Positions 1 to 8,383 of a stretch of 64,000 bases of DNA are shown piece by piece. Location: assembly GCA_015069695.1 (NCBI GenBank), contig JADCRZ010000001.1, forward strand, positions 124,001-188,000, read 5' to 3'. The stretch comes from Williamsia sp. Its GTDB lineage: Bacteria; Bacteroidota; Bacteroidia; Chitinophagales; Chitinophagaceae. The notes below the pieces were generated by a model that saw only the letters and a list, made by a program, of their open reading frames with translations, was not told the origin of the DNA and did not search any database. The number at the start of each line of letters is the position of its first letter. Positions within the stretch are counted from its first letter, which is position 1. The position numbers were made by a program, and so were the translations under genes.

Positions 1-145
1 GCTCACTTCCCTGTTTTGCGTAAGCGAAGAAAACGCATGCAGTGCCTGGCAGAACCCAGCTTTGTTTGCATTCCGGGGCCAGCGATATGGTGGATGTTTC
101 CTCTATTTGTTTGTGGCAGTTATCTAACACAACAGGTTCAAGCAA

Positions 146-502
146 TCACATCTTTCTGCTATTATACCCTTGTTCGTCAAAAGGTTGTAGCTCTTCGATG
201 AACATCCGGGCAAGTTGCTTGGCTTCCTTGCCGTAATCAACTTTTTCATTGTCTTTTTGCGCTATTTCTGCCAGGATCTCAAATTTGAATTTTTCTTCGC
301 CAAACTCTTTCCACTCTTTCTGAAGCGTTTCATTCCGGTGATTTCCGAAATTCAGTTCCGTTCTGTTCCTGTTCCAGCTGGCATCAAGGTTATTGCTGCT
401 TTCTACGTATACTTTCCCATTGGCCGTATTCCTGATCTGGAATACGCCTATCTTCATTTTCTGCGCTTTGTACTGCTCCTTTAATTCTTTCTGCTTGTTC
501 AT
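146..502 (-). CDS. GIY-YIG nuclease-like small protein
   Basis: A 118-residue protein related to the small single-domain GIY-YIG family that is common in Bacteroidota. The first signature is GVF at residues 19-21 and the second is YVE at 32-34 (family GIY and YIG), followed by ASWNRNR around residue 41-47 and a C-terminal GYN at 112-114, which matches the usual end of the domain. The glycine of YIG is replaced by glutamate, so nuclease activity is doubtful. No partner domain is present. The start is the only methionine before the motif. It is followed on the same strand by nothing within 145 bases of the window edge. Function in the cell is not known for this subfamily; DNA cleavage or repair is only a family-level guess. 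Confidence 0.7.
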   Translation of the reverse strand: MNKQKELKEQYKAQKMKIGVFQIRNTANGKVYVESSNNLDASWNRNRTELNFGNHRNETLQKEWKEFGEEKFKFEILAEIAQKDNEKVDYGKEAKQLARMFIEELQPFDEQGYNSRKM

Positions 503-597
503 AATGCGATTATTTTAAGGGCGTTGTTGTAAGCCGGCAAAGTTGAAGGTTTTTTAGATGCATTGTTTCTCCTTATTGAATTGACCGTACGTGATTG

Positions 598-1899
598 CTA
601 CAGTACCTTCTTTACAATGCCGCTTATCTTCTGGTATAAAGCCTGCCGGTCGAACTGGGTCCAGTGGCCGTCTTCCTTGATCCTTTTCCCGTTCGCAATA
701 ACCGTATGCATCCGGCTTTCATCCAGGTAATAGAATGCCGGATGGTGTGCAAAGGAATCGTGCTCCAGTCCCTCCCGTGAAACAAGCGATAAGCAAGCTT
801 TCTTTCCTTCTTCTATTTTTGCTGATGTGTTAAACCCGGCAAAGGCATTCGCATACTGCATGGAGTGGAAAAAGAAATCGTTTGCTTTGTAAGGAAGTTG
901 CATAGGAAATTCCATTTGGTCGATCAGCCGGTTATTGATCATTCCTCTGTAGTGTTGCAAGAGGAGCCTTTGCTGGAAGAACAGGCTGTTGGTGGCCGCT
1001 GTAACAATATCAATGCCTACAGACCATTTCAGGCCGGGACAATCTGCTATCCATTTTGTTGCAGGCTCTCCCAATCCCATTTGCAACTCTGCTTCGGGCG
1101 TCATGGTAACAAGGCAATCTGCCTGTTGCATCAGGCTGAATTCCGCTGCCAGCAAGGTGTTACAATGCACCATGTTCATCCGGTTGTTCAGCAAACCCGC
1201 TTCTGCCAGCTGCAGTACGGGTTTATACAGCTTTCCCAATATGGAGGAGCCAATGTGCATCGATGTGGGAATTCCCAGCTGATTTGCCAGCTGTATATCA
1301 GCTTTGTTGACATCTATCGTAGCGAACTCCGGTCCCCTGATGCCCATGCCGAGCTTTACATTGGGTGCCACGTTGTGATAGCGGCCGGCCAGCCGTTCTA
1401 TGTCTTTATCGTGGGTTACGGTGCTGTTGTTCCATGTTTTATCCCTGCCTATAGCAGAAGTAGAATGAAAAAACAATACGTTGATGCCGGCATCGGCTGC
1501 AGCTTGCAAGGCCGCGTCTGCATGCTCCGGCGAATTCATGATATGCGACCAGTCGAAGATGGTGGTTACGCCGGCTGATGCAGCTTCGAGATAACCAACC
1601 AGGTTCATAAAGTACAGATCTTCCGCGCTGATAAGTGGACCAATGCCACCGATGGCTTTTTCAAGGTATTCCAGCAACATCATGTCAGCAGCATATCCCT
1701 TGAATGGCGACTGCCAAACATGGCGGTGTGCATCGGTAAGGCCGGGGAGTGCAATGGAACCTTTGCCATCCAGTACTTCTTCCTGTTCATGCGCTGACAG
1801 GGAATGACCGATCTCACAAACTGTATCTTCTTTGATCCTGATATCTGATGCCTGGTGGAGGGGTTGTCCATCAAACAAGTACACATTTCTAATAAGCAT
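598..1899 (-). CDS. Metal-dependent amidohydrolase (cytosine deaminase/chlorohydrolase type)
   Basis: A 433-residue cytoplasmic amidohydrolase of the TIM-barrel superfamily that includes cytosine deaminase and the atrazine/melamine hydrolases. The metal site begins with HRH in TDAHRHVWQSP (about residues 57-67), followed by MHIGSS near 214 and MVHCNTL near 243, then the late aspartate in VGIDIVT near 294. The N-terminal beta-sandwich strand and the C-terminal segment VIANGKRIKEDG that closes the second domain are both present, so the protein looks full length. No signal peptide. The substrate cannot be read from the sequence; hydrolytic removal of an amino or chloro group from a ring is the family reaction. 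It stands alone, separated by about 250 bases from the AraC gene upstream on the same strand. Confidence 0.85.
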   Translation of the reverse strand: MLIRNVYLFDGQPLHQASDIRIKEDTVCEIGHSLSAHEQEEVLDGKGSIALPGLTDAHRHVWQSPFKGYAADMMLLEYLEKAIGGIGPLISAEDLYFMNLVGYLEAASAGVTTIFDWSHIMNSPEHADAALQAAADAGINVLFFHSTSAIGRDKTWNNSTVTHDKDIERLAGRYHNVAPNVKLGMGIRGPEFATIDVNKADIQLANQLGIPTSMHIGSSILGKLYKPVLQLAEAGLLNNRMNMVHCNTLLAAEFSLMQQADCLVTMTPEAELQMGLGEPATKWIADCPGLKWSVGIDIVTAATNSLFFQQRLLLQHYRGMINNRLIDQMEFPMQLPYKANDFFFHSMQYANAFAGFNTSAKIEEGKKACLSLVSREGLEHDSFAHHPAFYYLDESRMHTVIANGKRIKEDGHWTQFDRQALYQKISGIVKKVL

Positions 1900-2098
1900 A
1901 TTTTGGGGTTTTTAATTGTATAGATGAAAAAGTAAATAACTGAAAGTCTTGGATTTAAATATTTGCAGCAGGATCTCCTGATCAGTGATGCCTGCATACC
2001 AGCCCCGGGATGCTTGCCAGGGTTTTCTGTTTTGAGCAGAAGGTTTCCTGCATGTATGCAGCTGAGTTTTTTTGCTAAGGGGCTTGTTTTAAGAACAA

Positions 2099-2125
2099 TA
2101 AAAAGCCCTGCCGCTTTTTTGCGGC
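2099..2125 (-). terminator. Rho-independent terminator of the AraC gene
   Basis: Read on the minus strand, a GCCGC/GCGGC stem with a six-base A loop lies 31 bases after the stop of the AraC gene at 2156. A CTTTTTA run follows four bases after the stem. The stem is short (5 bp), so strength is uncertain. Confidence 0.45.
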
Positions 2126-2155
2126 TTACACCAAACCGGCAGTTCTGGCCCCGGC

Positions 2156-2986
2156 TTACGCTATAATATCGAGTTTCTGAAAAGCACTTAAGGAATGATG
2201 GCCAAGCATGGACGGCACCTCTCCGCTAAACTTCTTAAAGTCCCTGATAAGATGCGATTGATCGGCGTACCCGGATTCATAACTCACATCAACCCAGCTA
2301 ACCTCCGGAAGACCTAACTTTCGCGCATACCGGTAGGCATTGCGAAACCGGATAATTTGCTGATACGTTTTAGGGCTCGTGCCAAACTGTTGTTTGAAGC
2401 ATCGCTCAAGCTGGCGCTTGCTTACATATAAGGTCTGACTCAGTGTTTCGATCGAAAAGGATCCGGGCGACTGGCGGATAAGCCGGCAGGCTTCTGCCAC
2501 ATAATCCCGGTCTGTTTTGCGCTTCAGGAGCCATTGCATCAGAAAGCGTTCAGCGATCTGGATCAACAGGGATGAATCATCAATACCCAGCATCTCATTG
2601 CACATCTGTGTTGCTGCTTTACCCAGGACCGCTTCGGCATCTATTACCTGGTTCACAAGCAGGGCCGAAGGAAAATGGAACAAATCCCACAGTCCTTCCG
2701 GCTTTAGCCGGATGCTGAACATGGGTGTGTTGACCCCTGTTTTCCAAAACGCCGTTTCGGTGTATAAGCCGGTAAAGTAAACAGCTGCACTCTTTTCCCA
2801 AACTCCCCTTTGGTTGATGAAACAGGGTTTCGCACCCGTTTGTATGATCAGCTCTACCGAGCCCAGGGGCAGGCAGCGCTGAACAGGTGGTTCTTCCCGT
2901 GTATGGGTGCCATCAAAAACATGGTACCAATAACAATCTATATATTTCCGTAAAGGGAATGCGGGTAAATATTCCTGGTAAATCAT
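2156..2986 (-). CDS. AraC family transcriptional regulator (DUF6597-type sensor)
   Basis: A 276-residue AraC-type regulator. The N-terminal half (about 1-150) is the Bacteroidota DUF6597-like sensor, with YIDCYWYHVFDG near residues 15-26 and FSIRLKPEGLWDLF near 90-103. The C-terminal half carries the double helix-turn-helix: IETLSQTLYVSKRQLERCF (about 178-196) and VDVSYESGYADQSHLIRDFKKFSG (about 231-254). It is divergent from a second AraC gene that starts at 3266, with 279 bases between them. The target is not evident; the amidohydrolase downstream on the same strand is a possible one. Full length for the family. Confidence 0.9.
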   Translation of the reverse strand: MIYQEYLPAFPLRKYIDCYWYHVFDGTHTREEPPVQRCLPLGSVELIIQTGAKPCFINQRGVWEKSAAVYFTGLYTETAFWKTGVNTPMFSIRLKPEGLWDLFHFPSALLVNQVIDAEAVLGKAATQMCNEMLGIDDSSLLIQIAERFLMQWLLKRKTDRDYVAEACRLIRQSPGSFSIETLSQTLYVSKRQLERCFKQQFGTSPKTYQQIIRFRNAYRYARKLGLPEVSWVDVSYESGYADQSHLIRDFKKFSGEVPSMLGHHSLSAFQKLDIIA

Positions 2987-3080
2987 ACATCTGTATCAAT
3001 AAATCTTCGCAAAGATGGCGCTTCCGTAAAGATAAGGATTGAACAAATGCGACATCTTTGGCTATAGCGTGTATCCTCCT

Positions 3081-3103
3081 GCCGTTTTCAACGGCCGTTT
3101 TTT
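3081..3103 (+). terminator. Orphan intrinsic terminator in a divergent spacer
   Basis: GCCGTT, loop TTC, AACGGC, then CG and six T residues on the plus strand. No plus-strand gene ends before it, because the spacer lies between two divergent AraC genes. It may end a short transcript or be left over from a lost gene. Confidence 0.45.
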
Positions 3104-3107
3104 CTAA

Positions 3108-3143
3108 TACCGGCCCTGCGCACCTATGTGCGCAGGGCCGGTA
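3108..3143. repeat. Perfect 16-bp stem-loop
   Basis: TACCGGCCCTGCGCAC pairs with its exact complement across a CTAT loop. No T run follows on either strand, so it is not a standard terminator. It sits five bases after the orphan terminator and 122 bases before the AraC start at 3266. Confidence 0.7.
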
Positions 3144-3265
3144 AGTCTGGCTTCCCATATTCGAATAGGGAAGAACAGGGCCAAGTATTTCCAAATCCAA
3201 CCCAACAATCGTAATTTCCGGTTGTGCAATACTGCTAGGATCGGCTCTACACAGACTTACAGACA

Positions 3266-4246
3266 ATGATATTCAGTTTTTCCGCTACCCCCGATTTTGA
3301 CTTTCTGACCCAGTTTGCCGATTATATCCAGGTGCCTGTACACAACGGCCTGGTGGTGATACCGGAGCAGCTGGGAGAAGGATTTATCCGCAAGATGCGG
3401 TTCGGACCGGATTTTAAGATGGTGATACACCGCTACGTGCTCCGGGAAGAGCTTGTGATCAAACGCAATCAGTTTGAGGGCGGAAATGACCTGGTTACCT
3501 TATTTTTTTACAGCAATGAGCAGCCGCTTGAAATTGCTTACAACAACGATCCGCAAATCCGGTTTTCACAGCGGGATAGTTCGGCGATCCAGGTTACATC
3601 CAATGATCTTAGCTCTACCATCTGCTTTCCTGCACACCACCTGATCTATTACGTGGTTGTTGGCATTAAAGTGCCCAGATTAAAAGAGTTGTTAGCGGTA
3701 AGCCAGCCGAATAAAATACTTCAAACGGTTACGGACAGTGGCAGTTCCTTCCTTTTCTTTGAAAGCATGACGGCCGAGACCAAGCTGCTCCTGAAAAACA
3801 TGGTTGCTGTGAACATGAGCGATCCCTTAAGCTATTTCTATATGCAGATCAAGGTGCAGGAACTGGTGTACCAGGTTTTTCATAAGCTCTCTTTGCGGGA
3901 ATACGCAGCGCATCAAACCGTTGGCAGCGCGGATGCAGAAAGACTGTTGTCCATCCGCAATGAGGTTGTCAGAGACCTCAGCGTGCCACCCGTACTGCGG
4001 GAACTCGCACAAATGGCAGCCATGAGCGAAACAAAGCTGAAACAGCTTTTCAAACAGACTTTTGGCAACACCATCTACAATTATTACCAGCAGGCCAGAA
4101 TGGAAGAAGCGGCCTTCCTGCTAAAGCAAGGCCGGCATTCGGTTGCGGACGTGGGGTATGGGCTGGGCTTTTCCAACCTCAGCCATTTCAGCAGGCTGTT
4201 TGAAAAACATTATGGCCTCAACCCGAAACGGTTCTCCTATACGTAA
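3266..4246 (+). CDS. AraC family transcriptional regulator
   Basis: A 326-residue regulator of the AraC family. The C-terminal 100 residues hold the DNA-binding domain: PPVLRELAQMAAMSETKLKQ (first helix-turn-helix, about 236-255) followed by FGNTIYNYYQQARMEEA and VADVGYGLGFSNLSHFSRLF (second helix-turn-helix, about 294-313). The N-terminal 200 residues look like a ligand or protein-binding domain of the YSIRK/PchR-like type found in Bacteroidota, without recognisable catalytic motifs. It ends nine bases before the convergent cupin gene at 4256, which it might control together with the dehydrogenase at 4954, but no operator could be assigned. Start chosen as the only ATG with the full sensor domain. 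Confidence 0.88.
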   Translation: MIFSFSATPDFDFLTQFADYIQVPVHNGLVVIPEQLGEGFIRKMRFGPDFKMVIHRYVLREELVIKRNQFEGGNDLVTLFFYSNEQPLEIAYNNDPQIRFSQRDSSAIQVTSNDLSSTICFPAHHLIYYVVVGIKVPRLKELLAVSQPNKILQTVTDSGSSFLFFESMTAETKLLLKNMVAVNMSDPLSYFYMQIKVQELVYQVFHKLSLREYAAHQTVGSADAERLLSIRNEVVRDLSVPPVLRELAQMAAMSETKLKQLFKQTFGNTIYNYYQQARMEEAAFLLKQGRHSVADVGYGLGFSNLSHFSRLFEKHYGLNPKRFSYT

Positions 4247-4255
4247 CCTCTTTGT

Positions 4256-4756
4256 TTACCCGAGATAATCCGGTGGAAACACTTGCTGGCCGTGCTTTTC
4301 AGCAAGGGCTTGCAGCTTTTTTACAGTTGCCTCATCCATCGCTGGTGGCGGGAGGAACTGTCCGAAGGCAACCGGCTGACCGATCTCCTCGAAGAAGGTT
4401 TCCAGTCCGGCAGGCACTACGGTGCAAAGCAGATGGGCCACCTGCCCGGTTTTGTTTTTAAAGCCATGCACGACACCGCCTTTGGGGATGCTGATAAATG
4501 ATCCTTTCGTCGCCACATAACTGCCAAACTCCGATTTGACCTCTACTTCGCCTTCAAGCACATAAAACGATTCTTCGATCGCTGCATGTGCATGCGGCCC
4601 TGGTCCGCCGCCGGGGGGTATAAGCATGTCTATGGTAGCGAAGGCGCCTCCTGTATCTTTTCCGCTCACCAGGATTCGATAGGTGCCGCCGGCCACAGAG
4701 ATATTCTTACCCTCTTCCGGCCCCAGGGTGACCGGTCTTTTTTTCTGATTTTCCAT
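4256..4756 (-). CDS. Cupin domain protein
   Basis: A 166-residue single-cupin protein. The first cupin motif is GPGPHAHAAIEESFYVLEGE (about residues 51-70), with two histidines and a glutamate that normally bind a metal; the second motif is KGSFISIPKGGVVHGFKN (about 83-100) with the third histidine. The C-terminal 40 residues are typical of quercetin-dioxygenase-like cupins. There is no signal peptide. It is convergent with the AraC gene at 3266 and divergent from the MDR dehydrogenase at 4954. An oxygenase or an epimerase-like role is possible; the sequence does not decide. Confidence 0.85.
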   Translation of the reverse strand: MENQKKRPVTLGPEEGKNISVAGGTYRILVSGKDTGGAFATIDMLIPPGGGPGPHAHAAIEESFYVLEGEVEVKSEFGSYVATKGSFISIPKGGVVHGFKNKTGQVAHLLCTVVPAGLETFFEEIGQPVAFGQFLPPPAMDEATVKKLQALAEKHGQQVFPPDYLG

Positions 4757-4953
4757 CTTGTTTGATTATAGGTAAAACAAAGATCGGTCCCGGCCGGATG
4801 GAAAAATATCTCTAGAAGACAATAGATCAGTCCGATCAGACAAACGCCCGCTTTAAACAACACGGTCGTATAAGACTGTTTTTGTGCCTTTTTGCGCTAT
4901 TATAAGAAACTGTACAGACTCAAATTTGCAGTGCATTTCAAAGCAATAGCAAA

Positions 4954-5895
4954 ATGAGAAAACTGATCTATAACAAATACGGCGATGAGCGCGTCCTGGA
5001 ATTGCAGGAGCAACCTGTTCCAACCATCAAGGAAAATGGATTGCTGATCCGGGTAAAAGCAGGTTCTATCAATCCACTGGACTGGAAAATTTACCGGGGA
5101 GAAATGAAGCTGATGTCGGGATCCAAATTTCCCAAATCTGTGGGCATTGATTTCTCGGGTATTGTTGAAAAAACAGGCATCCTTGTTACCCGGTTCAAGC
5201 GGGGTGATGAAGTATTTGGATTGCTGAATGTATTCAAAGGCGGCGCCTTGGCAGATTATGTGGCCGTTGATGAAAGCAATGTGTCGCGGAAACCCGGCAG
5301 CCTTTCTTTTGCGCAGGCGGCGGCCCTGCCGGTAACCGGACTGGCAGCCCTGCAGATCATTGATGGACTGGCTGCAGTCGGCCATAACAAGGACGTGTTG
5401 ATCAATGGTGCGACCGGGGGCGTCGGCATGTTTGCAGTGCAAATTGCAAAAAGGAGAGATGCCAGCATAACGGCGGTTGTGAGCACAGAGGGCATACCGC
5501 TGGCAGCAAAATGGGGTGCAGGTACCGTTGTTGATTATACGAAGCAGGATGTCAGGCTTGCAGGAAAGCGGTATGATGCCGTGATCGACCTTTCCGGTAA
5601 GCTCCCCTTTAAAGCGGCAAAAGGGCTGATGAAAAGCAAAGCTGTTTATATCAGCACACTTCCCTCACCGGTCGCACTCATATCCTCGTTCTTCAACAAC
5701 CTGTTCTCTTCTCAGAAGCAAAAGATCCTTCTGTTAAAACCTGCCCAGGAAGGTCTGGACACCCTGGCCGATTTAGCTGAGGACAAGATGGAAGTCCTGG
5801 TGGATAAAGTTTATTCCATCAACAACGCGAGGGAAGCATACCGGGAAGCTTCTGTGGCCAAGATAAAAGGCAAGTCGGTGATTGTGCTTGATTGA
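4954..5895 (+). CDS. NAD(P)-dependent alcohol dehydrogenase, MDR/quinone oxidoreductase type
   Basis: A 313-residue medium-chain dehydrogenase/reductase. The GroES-like domain covers roughly residues 1-120 (INPLDWKIYRGEM near 39-51, GIDFSGIVE near 64-72), and the Rossmann domain follows with the cofactor loop NGATGGVGMFAVQIAK at about 151-166. The structural and catalytic zinc cysteines are absent, as in quinone oxidoreductase-like members, so it should use NADPH to reduce quinones or enones. The aldehyde or quinone substrate is unknown. Divergent from the cupin gene with a 197-base spacer. A second, related MDR enzyme lies at 30163. Confidence 0.87.
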   Translation: MRKLIYNKYGDERVLELQEQPVPTIKENGLLIRVKAGSINPLDWKIYRGEMKLMSGSKFPKSVGIDFSGIVEKTGILVTRFKRGDEVFGLLNVFKGGALADYVAVDESNVSRKPGSLSFAQAAALPVTGLAALQIIDGLAAVGHNKDVLINGATGGVGMFAVQIAKRRDASITAVVSTEGIPLAAKWGAGTVVDYTKQDVRLAGKRYDAVIDLSGKLPFKAAKGLMKSKAVYISTLPSPVALISSFFNNLFSSQKQKILLLKPAQEGLDTLADLAEDKMEVLVDKVYSINNAREAYREASVAKIKGKSVIVLD

Positions 5896-5940
5896 AGGTG
5901 AGTGATGCCGGATAGTATAGTCATCCAGGTCCCGGAGTGG

Positions 5941-6237
5941 TCAAAGCAATATCGGCTGCAACGCTAACAATATGCTGCTGCAGGGCTTTGATGACGCAGG
6001 GTCATGCCGGAACACGGTTACGTGATAGCCATCGGTCCGGATCAAACCGTCCATGGTGCCAAGCCAGATAAATCCGAAATAGTCCTGGACCATAGTGGTT
6101 ACGAGACCCTGCGACAGTTCTTTATTCATGGCAAAAGGCTCGGCATGCAGGTATTTGAATGGTAAGCGTGTCTGTTGCGCGGGAACCATTTTGTTTGCCA
6201 ACAGCAAAAGAGGAAAGAAAATAAACAGCTGTTTCAA
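5941..6237 (-). pseudogene. Truncated N-terminus of a reg_prop two-component sensor
   Basis: 98 residues with a signal peptide (MKQLFIFFPLLLLANKMVPA) followed by the start of a two-component regulator propeller: LSQGLVTTMVQDYFGFIWLG and TMDGLIRTDGYHVTVFRHDP. Intact relatives are near 1000 residues or longer, with fourteen propeller blades and a histidine kinase domain. Here the reading frame ends after the first blade in an unrelated tail (SSILLALQPILL). No kinase or further blades lie downstream, so the rest was deleted. It sits just after the LytTR regulator gene at 6345 on the same strand. Confidence 0.75.
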
Positions 6238-6344
6238 GCGCTGAATAAGTTAGGGGTAAATATCCATCTCAACCTTCACTTAACCAGCATAGCTAAAATT
6301 AACTATTTTTCCTTTCCACACAAGCATTGATTTTTGAGCCACTT

Positions 6345-7070
6345 TTACAAAATCCATTTATCTACGATCGCCTTGAATGCATCCCGGTATTGTTCTCCTA
6401 CGGGTATTTCCATGTCGCCGATATGAAGTGCTGTTTTGCTGATGGAGGTGATCTTGTCCAGGGCCACGATATAAGAACGGTGCACCCGCATAAACCTGGC
6501 TGATGGCAGCCGCTCTTCCAGTAACTTCAGTGAAGTGAGCGAGAGCACGGCTTTGCCCGGCGCTTTCAGGTGCAGCTTTACATAGTCTTTCAGGCTTTCG
6601 ATGTAGAGGATGTCTTTGTAGGCAACCTTTACCCACTGGTACTCCACCTTAATAAACAAGGCATCTTCTTCAGGGGCTCCGGGCTTTCCATCGGCTTGTA
6701 CCAATTGCCTTGCTTTTGCTGCAGCCCGCAGGAACTCTTCGTAATTAAATGGCTTTAACAGGTAATCTACTGCATTCACCTTGTAGCCTTCAATCGCAAA
6801 ATGATTGTAGGCGGTCGTAAAGATGATCCTGGGCAGGGGAGAGGCTTGTTGCTGCATCAGCCGCGCGAGTTCCATGCCGCTCAGGTTGGGCATGTTGATG
6901 TCGAGAAACAGGAGGTCGGCCTGTACTCCCTGCAATAATTTCATGGCTTCCACGGCGCTGCTGCAGCTGCCCGTTAATTGTAAGAAAGGCGTTTGCTCCA
7001 CAAAGGTTTCCACCAGCTTGCGCGCCAGCGGTTCATCGTCAATAACGATACATCGCAAATTTTGATTCAT
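6345..7070 (-). CDS. LytTR family response regulator
   Basis: A 241-residue response regulator. The receiver domain covers about residues 1-120, with the acidic pair DDEP near 11-14, the phospho-acceptor aspartate in LLFLDINMPNLSG (about 53-65), and the lysine in VDYLLKPFNYEEF near 101-113. The LytTR DNA-binding domain covers about 140-241 (VAYKDILYIESLKDYVKLHL, then RFMRVHRSYIVALDKI). LytTR proteins bind direct repeats in promoters. It overlaps the upstream sensor kinase gene by four bases, so the two are co-translated. The divergent RND efflux operon starting at 8384 is the natural candidate target. Confidence 0.93.
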   Translation of the reverse strand: MNQNLRCIVIDDEPLARKLVETFVEQTPFLQLTGSCSSAVEAMKLLQGVQADLLFLDINMPNLSGMELARLMQQQASPLPRIIFTTAYNHFAIEGYKVNAVDYLLKPFNYEEFLRAAAKARQLVQADGKPGAPEEDALFIKVEYQWVKVAYKDILYIESLKDYVKLHLKAPGKAVLSLTSLKLLEERLPSARFMRVHRSYIVALDKITSISKTALHIGDMEIPVGEQYRDAFKAIVDKWIL

Positions 7071-8119
7071 GCCAGTTCCAGTTGAAGGTTCACCTCATAA
7101 TTCCCATGGTTGTTAACACCGGTATGCAACCGGTATTTGTCAGGATATATCAGGTTCAGGCGCCGCCGCGTGTTTAAAAGTCCGATGCCGCCATCTTCCT
7201 TTACCTTGGCCTCGGGCTGGGCAAAAATATAGTTCTCGACATCCAGCTCCAGGTGCTGATTTTCCTGCGACAAAACAATGTGTATTTCGCTGCTGGCAGT
7301 TGCATCCACACCGTGTTTGAAAGCATTCTCCACAAAGGGAAGCATCAGCATGGGGGCAATTTCATACTCGTTGAGCTTTTCGGGTATGCTCACCACCAGT
7401 TTCAGGTTGTCGCTGGCACGCAAGCGCATGAGAGAGATATAATCCTTTAAAAAGCCGACTTCTTTCGACAGCGAGGTTTTTTCCTCATCGGTGCTGTAGA
7501 GCAGATAACGCATCATGCGGCTAAGCGTATGCAGGGCTTTGCGGCTGTCTTCCACATTGACGTATGTAAGGGAGTAAATGCTATTGAGGGTATTAAAGAA
7601 AAAATGCGGATTGATCTGGTTCTTCAGCATTGCGAGTTCAGCTTCTGTTTTTTCCTGCTCTAATTGCTGGTGATGCTGGGCCGCGCGTTGCCAGTTTTTC
7701 AGCATGGCCCAGCTGGTGCTGATGCTTAGTACAATCAAGGTCATGGTAAAGATAAAGCTGTCAAACAGATGTTCCCTTCTAACGGTGTCATGCAGCGCTT
7801 CCGACATCAGCCTGCGCATACCGGTGCCCGCATTGTACAGATAAGCAATCACCTGCATCAGCAGCGTAGTGACCAGCAACCAGAGAACAAAAGCTGTAAT
7901 GCGGTTTTTCAAAATTGTTTTTGGTACAATGATCCCTGCATTGATATAAAACAAGGCCATCAACATTACCAGTGCCAGACAATGCCAGATCCAGAACACC
8001 ATAGGCACTTTTACATGCCAGGAAAGCGGTATATAAAACAAGAGCAGGTAGCTCAACAGTGCCCAGGTCAGCAGGTGCAGAATGGGATAAAAATAGGATT
8101 TAAAACGAGCGTCTTTCAT
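7067..8119 (-). CDS. LytS/YehU-type sensor histidine kinase
   Basis: A 350-residue membrane histidine kinase. Four predicted membrane segments occupy about residues 10-145 (for example LLTWALLSYLLLFYIPL and LALVMLMALFYINAGIIV), followed by a coiled segment and the His_kinase (PF06580) motif NQINPHFFFNTLNSIY near 168-183, whose histidine is the phosphorylation site. The ATPase part has MLMLPFVENAFKHG and GGIGLLNTRRRL. There is no periplasmic sensor domain, so the signal is probably sensed in the membrane. Gene overlaps the LytTR regulator by four bases and is divergent from the RND efflux genes. Confidence 0.92.
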   Translation of the reverse strand: MKDARFKSYFYPILHLLTWALLSYLLLFYIPLSWHVKVPMVFWIWHCLALVMLMALFYINAGIIVPKTILKNRITAFVLWLLVTTLLMQVIAYLYNAGTGMRRLMSEALHDTVRREHLFDSFIFTMTLIVLSISTSWAMLKNWQRAAQHHQQLEQEKTEAELAMLKNQINPHFFFNTLNSIYSLTYVNVEDSRKALHTLSRMMRYLLYSTDEEKTSLSKEVGFLKDYISLMRLRASDNLKLVVSIPEKLNEYEIAPMLMLPFVENAFKHGVDATASSEIHIVLSQENQHLELDVENYIFAQPEAKVKEDGGIGLLNTRRRLNLIYPDKYRLHTGVNNHGNYEVNLQLELA

Positions 8120-8273
8120 GGTGCCGGCTTATTTTTCAAACATAGCGCAATGTTACGCTTTGTTTACCGGCGGATGACAGGGTATTCTTTGAAACAGGGA
8201 TCGGAGTAGATAGAATCCTGTTATCAGTCTGTAAGTCCCTGAAACAGCCATCTGCCAATAGCCTGGGTCTTTC

Positions 8274-8305
8274 TATCGGCTCCTGCCCTGGTTTTATCGG
8301 CTCCT
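8274..8305. promoter_or_regulatory. Direct repeat, possible LytTR operator
   Basis: TATCGGCTCCT occurs at 8274-8284 and again at 8295-8305, a 21-base period equal to two helical turns. It lies between the LytTR sensor gene and the RND efflux operon, 79 bases before the adaptor start. LytTR regulators bind paired direct repeats; the assignment is inference. Confidence 0.4.
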
Positions 8306-8383
8306 CCATTTCCTCTGTCTATCCGTTCTTTTTTCAGCCGTTTCCGGTTGTTCTTTCGCATTCTGAAAGAAAACCGGAACAGC

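Noticed and set aside
865-1578. Plus-strand open frame of 237 codons inside the amidohydrolase gene
   Set aside because: Antisense shadow of a clear enzyme; rich in Cys, His and Gln without any domain.
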